NCBI GenBank assembly: GCA_000715685.1
Contig: KL569418.1
Location: 39,612 to 45,275, forward strand
DNA from: Streptomyces lilacinus
Lineage (GTDB): Bacteria > Actinomycetota > Actinomycetes > Streptomycetales > Streptomycetaceae
Reading direction: 5' to 3'
DNA length: 5,664 nucleotides
The number at the start of each line of letters is the position of its first letter. The first letter of the stretch is position 1. The notes under the pieces were generated by a model. It was not told the origin of the DNA, searched no databases, and saw only the letters and a program-made list of their open reading frames with translations. Below, in pieces: positions 1 through 5,664 of the stretch. Made by a program: the position numbers and the translations under genes.

Positions 1-184
1 GGGCGAAGCCGATCAGGGAGAAGCCCGGCGGCAGCAGGCCGCGATTGGCCAGGTCGTAGACCGCGGGCATCAGCTTTTTACGGGACAAATCGCCCGTGAC
101 GCCAAAGATGACCAGGCCCGACGGCCCCGCGATGCGCGGGAGCCGTCGGTCCAGAGCGTCACGCAGCGGATTGCTGCTGCTCAA
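1..184 (-). CDS. zwf: Glucose-6-phosphate 1-dehydrogenase, N-terminal part (runs off the left edge)
   Basis: This is the first enzyme of the oxidative pentose phosphate pathway: it oxidises glucose 6-phosphate to 6-phosphogluconolactone in the cytosol and makes NADPH. Only the first 61 codons are in the window. The peptide begins LSSSNPLRDALDRRLPRIAG and then shows the Rossmann nucleotide-binding signature of the family, FGVTGDLSRKKL at residues 27-38 (G28, G31, D32, L33 and K36/K37), followed by MPAVYDLANRGLLPPGF. I chose the TTG start at 184-182: a GGAGG at 195-191 lies 6 nt upstream, whereas the ATG at 189-187 is out of frame with the protein and meets TGA after two codons. The start lies 1 nt beyond the tal stop, so it is probably translationally coupled to tal. 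The rest of the gene, and probably opcA and pgl, would lie to the left. Identity is confident despite truncation. Confidence 0.93.
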   Translation of the reverse strand, partial: MSSSNPLRDALDRRLPRIAGPSGLVIFGVTGDLSRKKLMPAVYDLANRGLLPPGFSLIGFA

Positions 185-185
185 T

Positions 186-1301
186 TCATGCCTCCGGTGC
201 CAGGCGCTTGAGCTCCGCCTCGGTGGACTTCAGAAGGTCGTTCCAGGACTGCTCGAACTTGTCGACGCCCTCGTCCTCCAGCAGCTGGACGACGTCGTCG
301 TACGAGATCCCGAGCTTCGCGAGCGCGTCGAGCTCGGCCTTGGCCTGCTCGTACGTGCCGCGCACGGTGTCGCCGGTGATCTGCCCGTGGTCGGCGGTGG
401 CCTCCAGGGTGGCCTCCGGCATGGTGTTCACCGTGTTCGGCGCCACCAGGTCGTCCACGTACAGGGTGTCCTTGTAGGCCGGGTCCTTGACGCCGGTCGA
501 GGCCCACAGCGGACGCTGCTTGTTGGCGCCGGCCTTCTCCAGGGCGGCCCAGCGGTCGGAGGAGAAGACCTCCTCGTAGGCCTGGTAGGCCAGACGGGCG
601 TTGGCCAGGGCAGCCTTGCCGCGCAGCGCCTTCGCCTCGTCGGTGCCCAGCGCGTCCAGACGCTTGTCGATCTCGGTGTCCACGCGGGACACGAAGAAGG
701 ACGCGACCGAGTGGACCAGGGACAGGTCCAGGCCGGCGGCCTTGGCCTTCTCCAGACCGGTCAGGTAGGCGTCCATGACCGCGCGGTAGCGCTCGAGGGA
801 GAAGATCAGCGTGACGTTGACGCTGATGCCCTTGCCGATGACCTCGGCGATGGCCGGCAGGCCCGCCTTGGTCGCCGGGATCTTGATGAGGGTGTTGGGG
901 CGGTCCACCAGCCAGGCCAGCTGCTTGGCCTCGGCGACGGTGGCGACCGTGTCGTGGGCCAGGCGCGGGTCGACCTCGATGGAGACCCGGCCGTCCTGGC
1001 CGTCGGTCGCGTCGAAGACCGGGCGCAGGATGTCGGCGGCGTCGCGGACGTCCGCCGTCGTGATCATGCGGATGGCCTCGTCGACGGTGACCTTGCGGGC
1101 GGCGAGGTCGGCGAGCTGCTGCTCGTAGCCCTCACCGCTGGAGATCGCCTTCTGGAAGATCGACGGGTTGGTCGTCACGCCCACCACGTGGCTCTGGTCG
1201 ATGAGCTCGGCCAGGTTGCCCGACGTGATGCGCTTGCGGGACAGGTCGTCCAGCCAGATCGCGACGCCTTCGTCGGAGAGGCGCTTGAGTGCGTCTGTCA
1301 T
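186..1301 (-). CDS. tal: Transaldolase, long actinobacterial type, 371 aa
   Basis: Transaldolase moves a three-carbon dihydroxyacetone unit from sedoheptulose 7-phosphate to glyceraldehyde 3-phosphate, linking the pentose phosphate pathway with glycolysis in the cytosol. Visible family signatures are [10 protein letters not shown] (residues 16-25, with the acidic pair D18/D19), [10 protein letters not shown] (41-50), [11 protein letters not shown] (137-147) in which K140 is the expected Schiff-base lysine, [11 protein letters not shown] (162-172), and [12 protein letters not shown] (201-212). A C-terminal block [20 protein letters not shown] (263-282) follows. At 371 aa it matches the long form found in actinobacteria and cyanobacteria and exceeds the roughly 317-aa enterobacterial enzyme. 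The ATG at 1301 has AGGAGA at 1317-1312, 10 nt upstream. It is the middle gene of tkt-tal-zwf, 34 nt after the tkt stop and 1 nt before the zwf TTG. I see no promoter of its own. No frameshift or missing key residue. Confidence 0.96.
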   Translation of the reverse strand: MTDALKRLSDEGVAIWLDDLSRKRITSGNLAELIDQSHVVGVTTNPSIFQKAISSGEGYEQQLADLAARKVTVDEAIRMITTADVRDAADILRPVFDATDGQDGRVSIEVDPRLAHDTVATVAEAKQLAWLVDRPNTLIKIPATKAGLPAIAEVIGKGISVNVTLIFSLERYRAVMDAYLTGLEKAKAAGLDLSLVHSVASFFVSRVDTEIDKRLDALGTDEAKALRGKAALANARLAYQAYEEVFSSDRWAALEKAGANKQRPLWASTGVKDPAYKDTLYVDDLVAPNTVNTMPEATLEATADHGQITGDTVRGTYEQAKAELDALAKLGISYDDVVQLLEDEGVDKFEQSWNDLLKSTEAELKRLAPEA

Positions 1302-1335
1302 GGGGTTTGCATCTCCTACAGGTTGTGTACGGGCG

Positions 1336-3417
1336 TCAGCGGCGGGCGGCTTCGGCCAGCGACTCGCGGGCGGCCTCGATCACGGCGTCCGAGGTCAGCC
1401 CGAACTCGCGGTAGAGCACCTTGTAGTCGGCGGAGGCGCCGAAGTGCTCCAGCGACACGATGCGGCCGGCCTCGCCGACGTAGCGGTGCCAGGTCAGGCC
1501 GACACCGGCCTCGACGGCCACGCGGGCCTTGACGTCGGGCAGCAGCACGCCGTCGCGGTAGGCCTGGTCCTGCTCCTCGAACCACTCGACCGACGGCATG
1601 GAGACCACGCGGGTCGGGATGCCCTCGGCCTGCAGCGCCTCGCGGGCCTCGACGGCCAGCTGGACCTCGGAGCCCGTGCCGATGAGGATCACCTGCGGGC
1701 GGCCGCCCTCGGCCTCGAACAGCACGTAGCCGCCCTTGGCCACGCCCTCGTTGGCCTCGTACGTCGGCACGTTCTGGCGGGTGAGGGCCAGGCCGTGCGG
1801 CGCCGGGTGGGTGGTGTGGCGCTTGACGATCTCGCGCCAGGCGATCGCCGTCTCGTTGGCGTCGGCCGGGCGGACCATGTTCAGGCCCGGGATGGCGCGC
1901 AGCGCGGCCATGTGCTCGACCGGCTGGTGGGTCGGGCCGTCCTCGCCGAGGCCGATGGAGTCGTGCGTCCACACGTAGGTGACCGGCAGCTTCATCAGCG
2001 CGGCCAGGCGCACGGCCGGACGCATGTAGTCGGAGAACACCAGGAAGGTGCCGCCGTAGACGCGGGTGTTGCCGTGCAGCGCGATGCCGTTCATGGTCGA
2101 ACCCATGGCGTGCTCGCGGATGCCGAAGTGGATCGTGCGGCCGTACGGGTTCGCCTCCGGGAGGGGGTTGCCCTCGGGGAGGAAGGACGACGACGCGTCG
2201 ATCGTGGTGTTGTTCGAGCCGGCGAGGTCGGCGGAGCCGCCCCACAGCTCGGGGATCACGCCGCCCAGCGCCTTGAGGACCTCGCCGGACGCCTTGCGGG
2301 TCGCGACGTCCTTGCCGGCCGGGAAGACCGGGAGGACCTTCTCCCAGCCGTCGGGCAGCTCGCCCGCGCTGATGCGGTCGAAGTCGGCGGCGCGCTCGGG
2401 GTTGGTCTCGCGCCACTTCTGGATCTGCTTGTCCCAGGCGGCGTGGGCCTCGCGGCCGCGGTCGACGACCTTGCGGACGTGCGCGAAGACCTCGTCCTCG
2501 ACCTGGAAGTGCTGCTCGGGGTCGAAGCCCATGACCCGCTTGGTGGCGGCGACCTCGGCCTCGCCCAGCGCCGAGCCGTGGGAGGCCTCGGTGTTCTGCG
2601 CGTTCGGGGCCGGCCAGGCGATGATCGTGCGGGCCGCGATGATCGAGGGGCGCTCGGTCTCGGCCTTGGCGGCCTGGAGGGCCGCGTACAGCGCCTGGAC
2701 GTCGAAGTCGCCGTTGGGGGCCTGCTCGATGCGCTGGACGTGCCAGCCGTAGGCCTCGTAGCGCTTGAGGACGTCCTCGGAGAAGGCGGTCTCGGTGTCG
2801 CCCTCGATCGAGATGTGGTTGTCGTCGTACAGGGCGACGATGTTGCCGAGCTTCTGGTGGCCGGCCAGCGAGGACGCCTCCGCGGAGATGCCCTCCTCCA
2901 GGTCGCCGTCGGAGACGATCGCCCAGATGGTGTGGTCGAAGGGGGACTCGCCCTTCGGGGCCTCCGGGTCGAACAGGCCGCGCTCGTAGCGGGCGGCCAT
3001 GGCCATGCCCACCGCGTTGGCGATGCCCTGGCCCAGCGGGCCGGTCGTCGTCTCCACACCGCGGGTGTGACCGTGCTCCGGGTGGCCCGGGGTCTTGCTG
3101 TCCCAGGTGCGGAAGGCCTTCAGGTCCGCGAGCTCCAGGCCGTAGCCGGCCATGAAGAGCTGGACGTACAGGGTCAGGCTGGTGTGACCGGGGGAGAGGA
3201 CGAAGCGGTCGCGGCCCGTCCAGTCGGCGTCACTGGGGTCGTGCCGCATCAGCTTCTGGAAAAGCAGGTAGGCCGCGGGCGCCAGGCTCATGGCCGTGCC
3301 GGGATGGCCGTTGCCGACCTTCTGCACGGAGTCCATGGCCAGGACGCGGGCGGTATCGACGGCCCTCTGGTCCAGTTCGGTCCATTCGAGGTCTGTGGTG
3401 GTCGGCTTGGTGCTCAC
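1336..3417 (-). CDS. tkt: Transketolase, 693 aa
   Basis: Transketolase uses thiamine diphosphate and a divalent metal to transfer two-carbon ketol units between pentose, tetrose, hexose and heptulose phosphates. All three domains are present. The N-terminal cofactor domain has [13 protein letters not shown] (35-47), [12 protein letters not shown] (74-85), and the thiamine-diphosphate motif from SDGDLEEG (169-176) to LYDDN (196-200). The middle domain has FGIREHAMG (431-439), whose E435 is the expected cofactor-activating glutamate, and [16 protein letters not shown] (484-499). A C-terminal domain with [15 protein letters not shown] follows. I chose the GTG at 3417-3415 because the protein then begins [20 protein letters not shown], as recalled for Streptomyces transketolases. 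AGGAG at 3435-3431 precedes it by 13 nt, slightly long. An in-frame GTG at 3477 would add 20 residues but lies close to the likely transcription start and lacks a Shine-Dalgarno sequence. First gene of the operon, divergent from ctaB. Confidence 0.96.
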   Translation of the reverse strand: MSTKPTTTDLEWTELDQRAVDTARVLAMDSVQKVGNGHPGTAMSLAPAAYLLFQKLMRHDPSDADWTGRDRFVLSPGHTSLTLYVQLFMAGYGLELADLKAFRTWDSKTPGHPEHGHTRGVETTTGPLGQGIANAVGMAMAARYERGLFDPEAPKGESPFDHTIWAIVSDGDLEEGISAEASSLAGHQKLGNIVALYDDNHISIEGDTETAFSEDVLKRYEAYGWHVQRIEQAPNGDFDVQALYAALQAAKAETERPSIIAARTIIAWPAPNAQNTEASHGSALGEAEVAATKRVMGFDPEQHFQVEDEVFAHVRKVVDRGREAHAAWDKQIQKWRETNPERAADFDRISAGELPDGWEKVLPVFPAGKDVATRKASGEVLKALGGVIPELWGGSADLAGSNNTTIDASSSFLPEGNPLPEANPYGRTIHFGIREHAMGSTMNGIALHGNTRVYGGTFLVFSDYMRPAVRLAALMKLPVTYVWTHDSIGLGEDGPTHQPVEHMAALRAIPGLNMVRPADANETAIAWREIVKRHTTHPAPHGLALTRQNVPTYEANEGVAKGGYVLFEAEGGRPQVILIGTGSEVQLAVEAREALQAEGIPTRVVSMPSVEWFEEQDQAYRDGVLLPDVKARVAVEAGVGLTWHRYVGEAGRIVSLEHFGASADYKVLYREFGLTSDAVIEAARESLAEAARR

Positions 3418-3492
3418 CCTCGGATCAGGGCTCCTCTCCACATGTTCAAATCTGCCGGGGGCGGTATTGCCCGCCACGACGCGGCGGAGTCG

Positions 3493-3498
3493 AGCCTA
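3493..3498 (-). promoter_or_regulatory. Candidate -10 box of the tkt-tal-zwf operon promoter
   Basis: On the minus strand the hexamer reads TAGGCT, a full match to the TAGRRT form favoured by streptomycete housekeeping sigma factors. Transcription would begin near 3486, giving a leader of about 70 nt before the tkt GTG at 3417. The -35 region is poor: the minus strand is A-rich 17-19 nt upstream (complement of a T run at 3517-3522), and the only TTGACA-like word, TCGAAA, is about 21 nt away. A promoter with a weak -35 often depends on an activator, and a repeat array sits upstream at 3548-3595. The leader also holds a small hairpin (GGCGG/CCGCC arms, 3460-3475). Assignment rests on the -10 alone. 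Confidence 0.4.
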
Positions 3499-3547
3499 CC
3501 CCCGCCTGGACGCGTGTTTTTTCGACGTACATTCGGGCTGAGCGGCT

Positions 3548-3595
3548 CTCATTTGATAGTCGAGTGATCGTCGAGTGATCCTCGATCATTTGATC
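3548..3595. repeat. Four 11-bp direct repeats, possible operator array
   Basis: Read on the plus strand, four copies of an 11-mer with consensus NTCRWKTGATM lie in a row: CTCATTTGATA (3548-3558), GTCGAGTGATC (3559-3569), GTCGAGTGATC (3570-3580) and, after a 4-nt CTCG insert, ATCATTTGATC (3585-3595). The two inner copies are identical and the two outer copies share TCATTTGAT. The last copy also forms a palindrome, CGATCA-TT-TGATCG (3583-3596). The sequence is AT-richer than its surroundings. The 11-bp step is close to one helical turn, which suits a protein binding one face of the DNA. The array lies roughly 60-110 bp upstream of the inferred tkt start site and more than 200 bp upstream of the ctaB one, so tkt control seems more likely. 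I do not recognise the regulator. Confidence 0.6.
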
Positions 3596-3596
3596 G

Positions 3597-3788
3597 CCGA
3601 CCCGCCCAACCAGTGGTGGACGACAAACATTCCCGCCACGGCGTGGCGGCCCTCCACTCCAGCCTGCCGGGCGCGGCGCCCGCCCGCCTCTCGAACGCGA
3701 CCGTGCCGCCCGTCCGCGGCCCGCGCCGGGCGGGGCCGGGGCCCCAACACGACCCGACCCCGGCGAATGCCGTGCTACCCCCTGCGTC
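3597..3788. other. Remaining intergenic DNA between tkt and ctaB
   Basis: I see no convincing gene here. The stretch is very GC-rich and holds short inverted repeats: CCGCCAC/GTGGCGG with a 3-nt loop (3633-3649), enclosed by AGTGG/CCACT (3612-3616 and 3654-3658), and GGGCGC-G-GCGCCC (3669-3681). Open frames crossing it lack a Shine-Dalgarno sequence and encode Arg/Pro/Ala-rich peptides of the kind expected by chance at this base composition. The inverted repeats may only reflect base composition. Confidence 0.5.
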
Positions 3789-3794
3789 TAGAGT
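3789..3794 (+). promoter_or_regulatory. Candidate -10 box of the ctaB promoter
   Basis: TAGAGT fully matches the streptomycete TAGRRT -10 form. The best -35 candidate is ATGCCG at 3767-3772 with a 16-nt spacer, a moderate match to TTGACR. Transcription would begin near 3801, leaving a leader of about 70 nt before the ctaB GTG. An 11-bp perfect palindrome, GCGTA-G-TACGC (3796-3806), covers the predicted start site and could be an operator or a coincidence. A 5-bp hairpin (CCGGG/CCCGG, 3819-3835) lies further down the leader. Confidence 0.5.
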
Positions 3795-3871
3795 GGCGTA
3801 GTACGCGCAAGCCTTTACCCGGGATTCGTCCCCGGATGCGCTTGCTGGCCTTATCTCTGTCAGGGGTGTGC

Positions 3872-4813
3872 GTGACGGCCGTCGAATCCCGTCCTGCGGG
3901 GGTGCTCGTTGAGAGCCCCGGTCACCGGCCGTTCGGGGCCCGGGTCAAGGGCTTCGTGGCACTGACGAAGCCCCGCGTCATCGAGCTGCTGCTGATGACG
4001 ACGGTGCCGGTGATGTTCCTGGCAGCCAAGGGCGTCCCGGATCTGTGGCTCGTGCTGGCCACGTGCGTCGGTGGATACCTCTCCGCCGGTGGCGCGGGCG
4101 CGTTCAACATGTACATCGACCGCGACATCGACGCGATGATGGACCGCACCTCGCAGCGGCCGCTCGTCACCGGCATGGTCTCCCCCAAGGAGTGCCTGGT
4201 CTTCGCCAGCGCGCTGACCGTCGGGTCGACCGTCTGGTTCTGGTATCTGGTCAACCCCCTGTCGGCGATGCTGTCGCTCGGCGCCTCCCTCTTCTACGTC
4301 GTCGTCTACACGATGATCCTCAAGCGGCGTACGGCGCAGAACATCGTCTGGGGCGGCATCGCGGGCTGCCTGCCGGTGATCATCGGCTGGTCCGCGGTCA
4401 AGAACGAGGTCTCCTGGGCCTCCCTGATCCTCTTCCTCGTCATCTTCTTCTGGACGCCGCCGCACTACTGGCCGCTGTCTATGAAGGTCAAGGACGACTA
4501 CGAGCGCGTCGGCGTGCCGATGCTGCCGGTCGTCGCGGGCAACAAGGCCGTGGCCAAGCAGATCGTCCTCTACAGCTGGGTGATGGTCGGCGTGTCGCTG
4601 CTGCTCACCCCGCTGGGCTACACCGGCTGGTTCTACACGCTGGTCGCGGTGGTGTGCGGCGCGCTCTGGCTGAAGGAGGCGCACGCGCTGCAGGCGCGCG
4701 CCAAGGCCGGGGTCACGGGCCCCAAGCTCAAGGAGATGCGGCTCTTCCACTGGTCGATCACGTACGTGTCGCTGCTGTTCACGGCGGTCGCGATCGACCC
4801 GTTCCTGCGGTAG
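3872..4813 (+). CDS. ctaB: Protoheme IX farnesyltransferase (heme O synthase), 313 aa
   Basis: CtaB is an integral membrane prenyltransferase of the UbiA superfamily. It adds a farnesyl group to the vinyl side chain of heme B, giving heme O, which CtaA then converts to heme A for aa3-type cytochrome c oxidase. The family's prenyl-diphosphate-binding motif is clear: N79-x3-D83-x3-D87 within [20 protein letters not shown], followed by PLVTG. Other CtaB-typical blocks are [12 protein letters not shown] (30-41), [19 protein letters not shown] (151-169) and [19 protein letters not shown] (192-210). About nine hydrophobic segments span the protein, and it ends AIDPFLR as in Streptomyces relatives. 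I chose the GTG at 3872 ([11 protein letters not shown]), with AGGGG at 3862-3866 as the ribosome-binding site, 5 nt away. In-frame ATGs at 3836 and further upstream lack such a site. It is divergent from tkt and followed by a strong hairpin. Confidence 0.95.
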   Translation: MTAVESRPAGVLVESPGHRPFGARVKGFVALTKPRVIELLLMTTVPVMFLAAKGVPDLWLVLATCVGGYLSAGGAGAFNMYIDRDIDAMMDRTSQRPLVTGMVSPKECLVFASALTVGSTVWFWYLVNPLSAMLSLGASLFYVVVYTMILKRRTAQNIVWGGIAGCLPVIIGWSAVKNEVSWASLILFLVIFFWTPPHYWPLSMKVKDDYERVGVPMLPVVAGNKAVAKQIVLYSWVMVGVSLLLTPLGYTGWFYTLVAVVCGALWLKEAHALQARAKAGVTGPKLKEMRLFHWSITYVSLLFTAVAIDPFLR

Positions 4814-4828
4814 GCGCGAACATTCCGC

Positions 4829-4872
4829 CGACGGGCGGTCCGGGTGGTCAAGGCCACCCGGACCGCCCGTCG
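4829..4872 (+). terminator. Perfect 19-bp hairpin after ctaB, probable terminator
   Basis: Arms 4829-4847 and 4854-4872 are exact reverse complements (19 bp, almost all G/C) around a TCAAGG loop. After a C-C mismatch the pairing continues for 2 bp (4826-4827 with 4874-4875). It begins 15 nt after the ctaB stop. Only TTT follows (4876-4878), so it lacks a full U tract, which is common for terminators in high-GC actinobacteria. It separates ctaB from the next gene, whose own promoter appears to start directly after it. Confidence 0.85.
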
Positions 4873-4892
4873 CCGTTTGCGCTACTCGTCGG

Positions 4893-4898
4893 TAGCAT
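4893..4898 (+). promoter_or_regulatory. -10 box of a probable leaderless promoter
   Basis: TAGCAT fits the TANNNT -10 form and ends 7 nt before the ATG at 4906, so transcription would start at or within 1 nt of the A of the start codon. No Shine-Dalgarno sequence is present in the 20 nt before the ATG, which supports leaderless translation. The -35 is weak; at a spacing of 17-18 nt it would fall on GTCGCC/TCGCCG (4869-4875), in the end of the hairpin arm. Confidence 0.6.
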
Positions 4899-4905
4899 CC
4901 TGGCC

Positions 4906-5220
4906 ATGGCAGACAACAAGCAGGCAGCCAAGCTGGCCAAGCAGATCACCGCCTTCGCCAAGAGCCACGGCGGAAGCGCCGAGGGCCAGCTCGCCCACAT
5001 AGGGCGCGGCACCACCCGCATCGCCCTCGTCGGCGCCAACGGCGAGTGGGGCAACCTCGTCGCCCGCGACTTCGAGACCGCCCGCGAGGCCGCCGAGCTC
5101 GCCGGGATCACCCTCCAGGAGGACTTCGACGGCGAGATGGCCGCCAAGGTCCGCACGGGCCCGTACGAGTGGTCCCGCATGGCCGGCATCCAGGTCGGCG
5201 GCCCGAGCAACCCCCAGTGA
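4906..5220 (+). CDS. Conserved-type hypothetical protein, 104 aa
   Basis: I do not assign a function. The 104-residue protein begins MADNKQAAKLAKQITAFAKS, a lysine- and alanine-rich probable helix, then RGTTRIALVGANGEWGNLVA (34-53), an acidic helical stretch DFETAREAAELAG (55-67), and a tail TGPYEWSRMAGIQVGGPSNP (84-103). There is no signal peptide, membrane segment or cysteine, so it is probably a small cytosolic protein. The coding-like base pattern is strong (third positions almost all G or C). I recall a similar small protein following ctaB in other streptomycetes, but cannot check this. The ATG has no ribosome-binding site and sits directly behind a -10 box, so it is probably translated from a leaderless mRNA, independently of ctaB. 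Confidence 0.85.
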   Translation: MADNKQAAKLAKQITAFAKSHGGSAEGQLAHIGRGTTRIALVGANGEWGNLVARDFETAREAAELAGITLQEDFDGEMAAKVRTGPYEWSRMAGIQVGGPSNPQ

Positions 5221-5222
5221 CG

Positions 5223-5273
5223 CGCGACCCCCTCGCCCGTTAGACCCACCGGGAGCGGCGAGGAGGGGGCGCG
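5223..5273 (+). promoter_or_regulatory. Possible hairpin masking the ribosome-binding site of the next gene
   Basis: CCCCCTC (5228-5234) pairs exactly with GAGGGGG (5263-5269), and CGCG (5223-5226) with CGCG (5270-5273) around one bulged A (5227). An inner GCC/GGC pairing (5235-5237 with 5257-5259) is also possible. The 3' arm overlaps the Shine-Dalgarno sequence AGGAGG at 5261-5266, 8 nt before the ATG at 5275. If formed, it would hide the site from ribosomes. It could equally act as a weak terminator for the 104-aa gene, which ends 2 nt before it, although no T run follows. Composition alone could produce this. Confidence 0.4.
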
Positions 5274-5274
5274 A

Positions 5275-5664
5275 ATGGACGGGCGCAGGGAGGACGGCGG
5301 CATACCGCCGCTCGTCGACCAGTACAGCCGCGGGGCCGTCCAGGGCGACCTGAGCCTCGGCGAGTTCGAGACGCACCTGGCCGAGGCCGCCGGGTCCACC
5401 GGGCCCGCCCCGCCGGGCACCACGTTCTTCGACAGCCGCGCCGGCCTGGCCGTACGCCGCTGGTGCCCGCCCCTGCTGGGCCTGGAGGCGCACTGCGCGC
5501 CCGTCCGCTACCTGGCCCGGCGCCGCGAGCTGGGCGCCTACAGCGCGGGCCGGATGCTGCTGCGCGGCGCGGGCATCGGCACGTTCCTGCTGGAGGCCGG
5601 CGCGTCCGGCGGCCTCACCTCGCCCGACGAGCTGGCCCGCGCCGCCGGCGGCCGCGCCCACGAG
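5275..5664 (+). CDS. Amidohydrolase-like protein, N-terminal 130 residues (runs off the right edge)
   Basis: The frame is open for 130 codons to the window edge. The ATG at 5275 has a very strong AGGAGG (5261-5266) 8 nt upstream. The protein begins MDGRREDGGIPPLVDQYSRG, continues with an acidic helical stretch GEFETHLAEAA and then FFDSRAGLAVRRWCPPLLGL (52-71), YLARRRELGAYSAGRMLLRG (80-99), and an aliphatic stretch IGTFLLEAGASGG. From memory, PPLVDQY followed by the AVRRWCPPLLGL block and a LLEAG/LVDTG strand is typical of actinobacterial FluG-like, amidohydrolase-2 family proteins near ctaB, which would be TIM-barrel metal-dependent hydrolases. However, the family's early metal-binding DxHxH appears here as D15-Q-Y-S-R19, with both histidines absent. 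The substrate is unknown. The gene may be transcribed with the 104-aa gene (54-nt gap). The coding call is confident, the family moderately so. Confidence 0.65.
   Translation, partial: MDGRREDGGIPPLVDQYSRGAVQGDLSLGEFETHLAEAAGSTGPAPPGTTFFDSRAGLAVRRWCPPLLGLEAHCAPVRYLARRRELGAYSAGRMLLRGAGIGTFLLEAGASGGLTSPDELARAAGGRAHE

Noticed and set aside
3418..3477. 20-residue N-terminal extension of transketolase from a GTG at 3477
   Set aside because: No Shine-Dalgarno sequence, residues unlike the family, and it starts about 9 nt after the inferred transcription start.
96..3567. Long plus-strand open frames (96-1532 and 1168-3567) opposite zwf, tal and tkt
   Set aside because: They are antisense to genes with unmistakable enzyme motifs. 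Their products are Gly/Val/Arg/Leu-rich low-complexity sequences typical of the opposite strand of high-GC genes, without a ribosome-binding site.
3548..3596. Direct repeats as a CRISPR array or an origin iteron set
   Set aside because: The units are only 11 bp and contiguous without spacers, with no cas, dnaA or replication gene nearby. Regulator sites fit better.
3613..3801. 62-codon plus-strand open frame in the tkt-ctaB gap
   Set aside because: No ribosome-binding site, Pro/Arg/Ala composition expected by chance, and it runs across the ctaB -10 box.
3575..3871. N-terminal extension of ctaB to an ATG at 3575 or 3836
   Set aside because: The added residues are Arg/Pro-rich, unlike CtaB N-termini, would cover the likely promoter (3789-3794), and lack a ribosome-binding site. 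The GTG at 3872 has one and fits the family length.
4045..5220. 391-codon open frame overlapping ctaB that runs into the 104-aa gene
   Set aside because: Its first part is an Arg-rich out-of-frame reading of ctaB. Only the section from the ATG at 4906 looks like a gene.
4848..5661. Minus-strand open frames (4848-5423 and 4882-5661) opposite the last two genes
   Set aside because: They lie opposite plus-strand genes with good starts or upstream signals, and encode low-complexity Ala/Gly/Arg peptides.

Overview
The window is high-GC, with G or C at most third codon positions, and uses GTG and TTG starts. It also carries -10 boxes of the TAGRRT/TANNNT type. Together with the gene order this points to an actinobacterium, most likely Streptomyces or a close relative. 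It reads as a core chromosomal segment: there is no transposase, integrase, phage gene, CRISPR array, tRNA or rRNA.

Left half (1-3417, minus strand): a tightly packed pentose phosphate operon read right to left, transketolase (tkt), transaldolase (tal), then the first 61 codons of glucose-6-phosphate dehydrogenase (zwf), which runs off the left edge. The tkt-tal gap is 34 nt. The tal-zwf gap is 1 nt, with the zwf ribosome-binding site inside the end of tal. In actinobacteria this operon usually continues with opcA and pgl, which would lie left of position 1. These enzymes supply NADPH, pentose and tetrose phosphates.

Middle (3418-3871): a 454-nt divergent regulatory region. It holds a likely -10 box for tkt, a set of four 11-bp direct repeats at 3548-3595 that looks like a regulator-binding array, several GC-rich hairpins, and a good TAGAGT -10 box for ctaB.

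Right half (3872-5664, plus strand): ctaB, protoheme IX farnesyltransferase (heme O synthase, first step towards heme A of cytochrome c oxidase), ending in a perfect 19-bp terminator-like hairpin. Next is a 104-aa conserved-type protein of unknown function that appears to be leaderless. Last is the start of a 130+-aa gene that resembles an amidohydrolase-like protein and runs off the right edge.

The divergent pairing of ctaB with the tkt-tal-zwf operon is a known actinobacterial arrangement (Mycobacterium has a similar one). It places respiratory-oxidase cofactor synthesis beside NADPH supply. I see no clear novel system. The most notable signals are the repeat array between tkt and ctaB, the leaderless gene behind the strong hairpin, and a possible structure masking the ribosome-binding site of the last gene.
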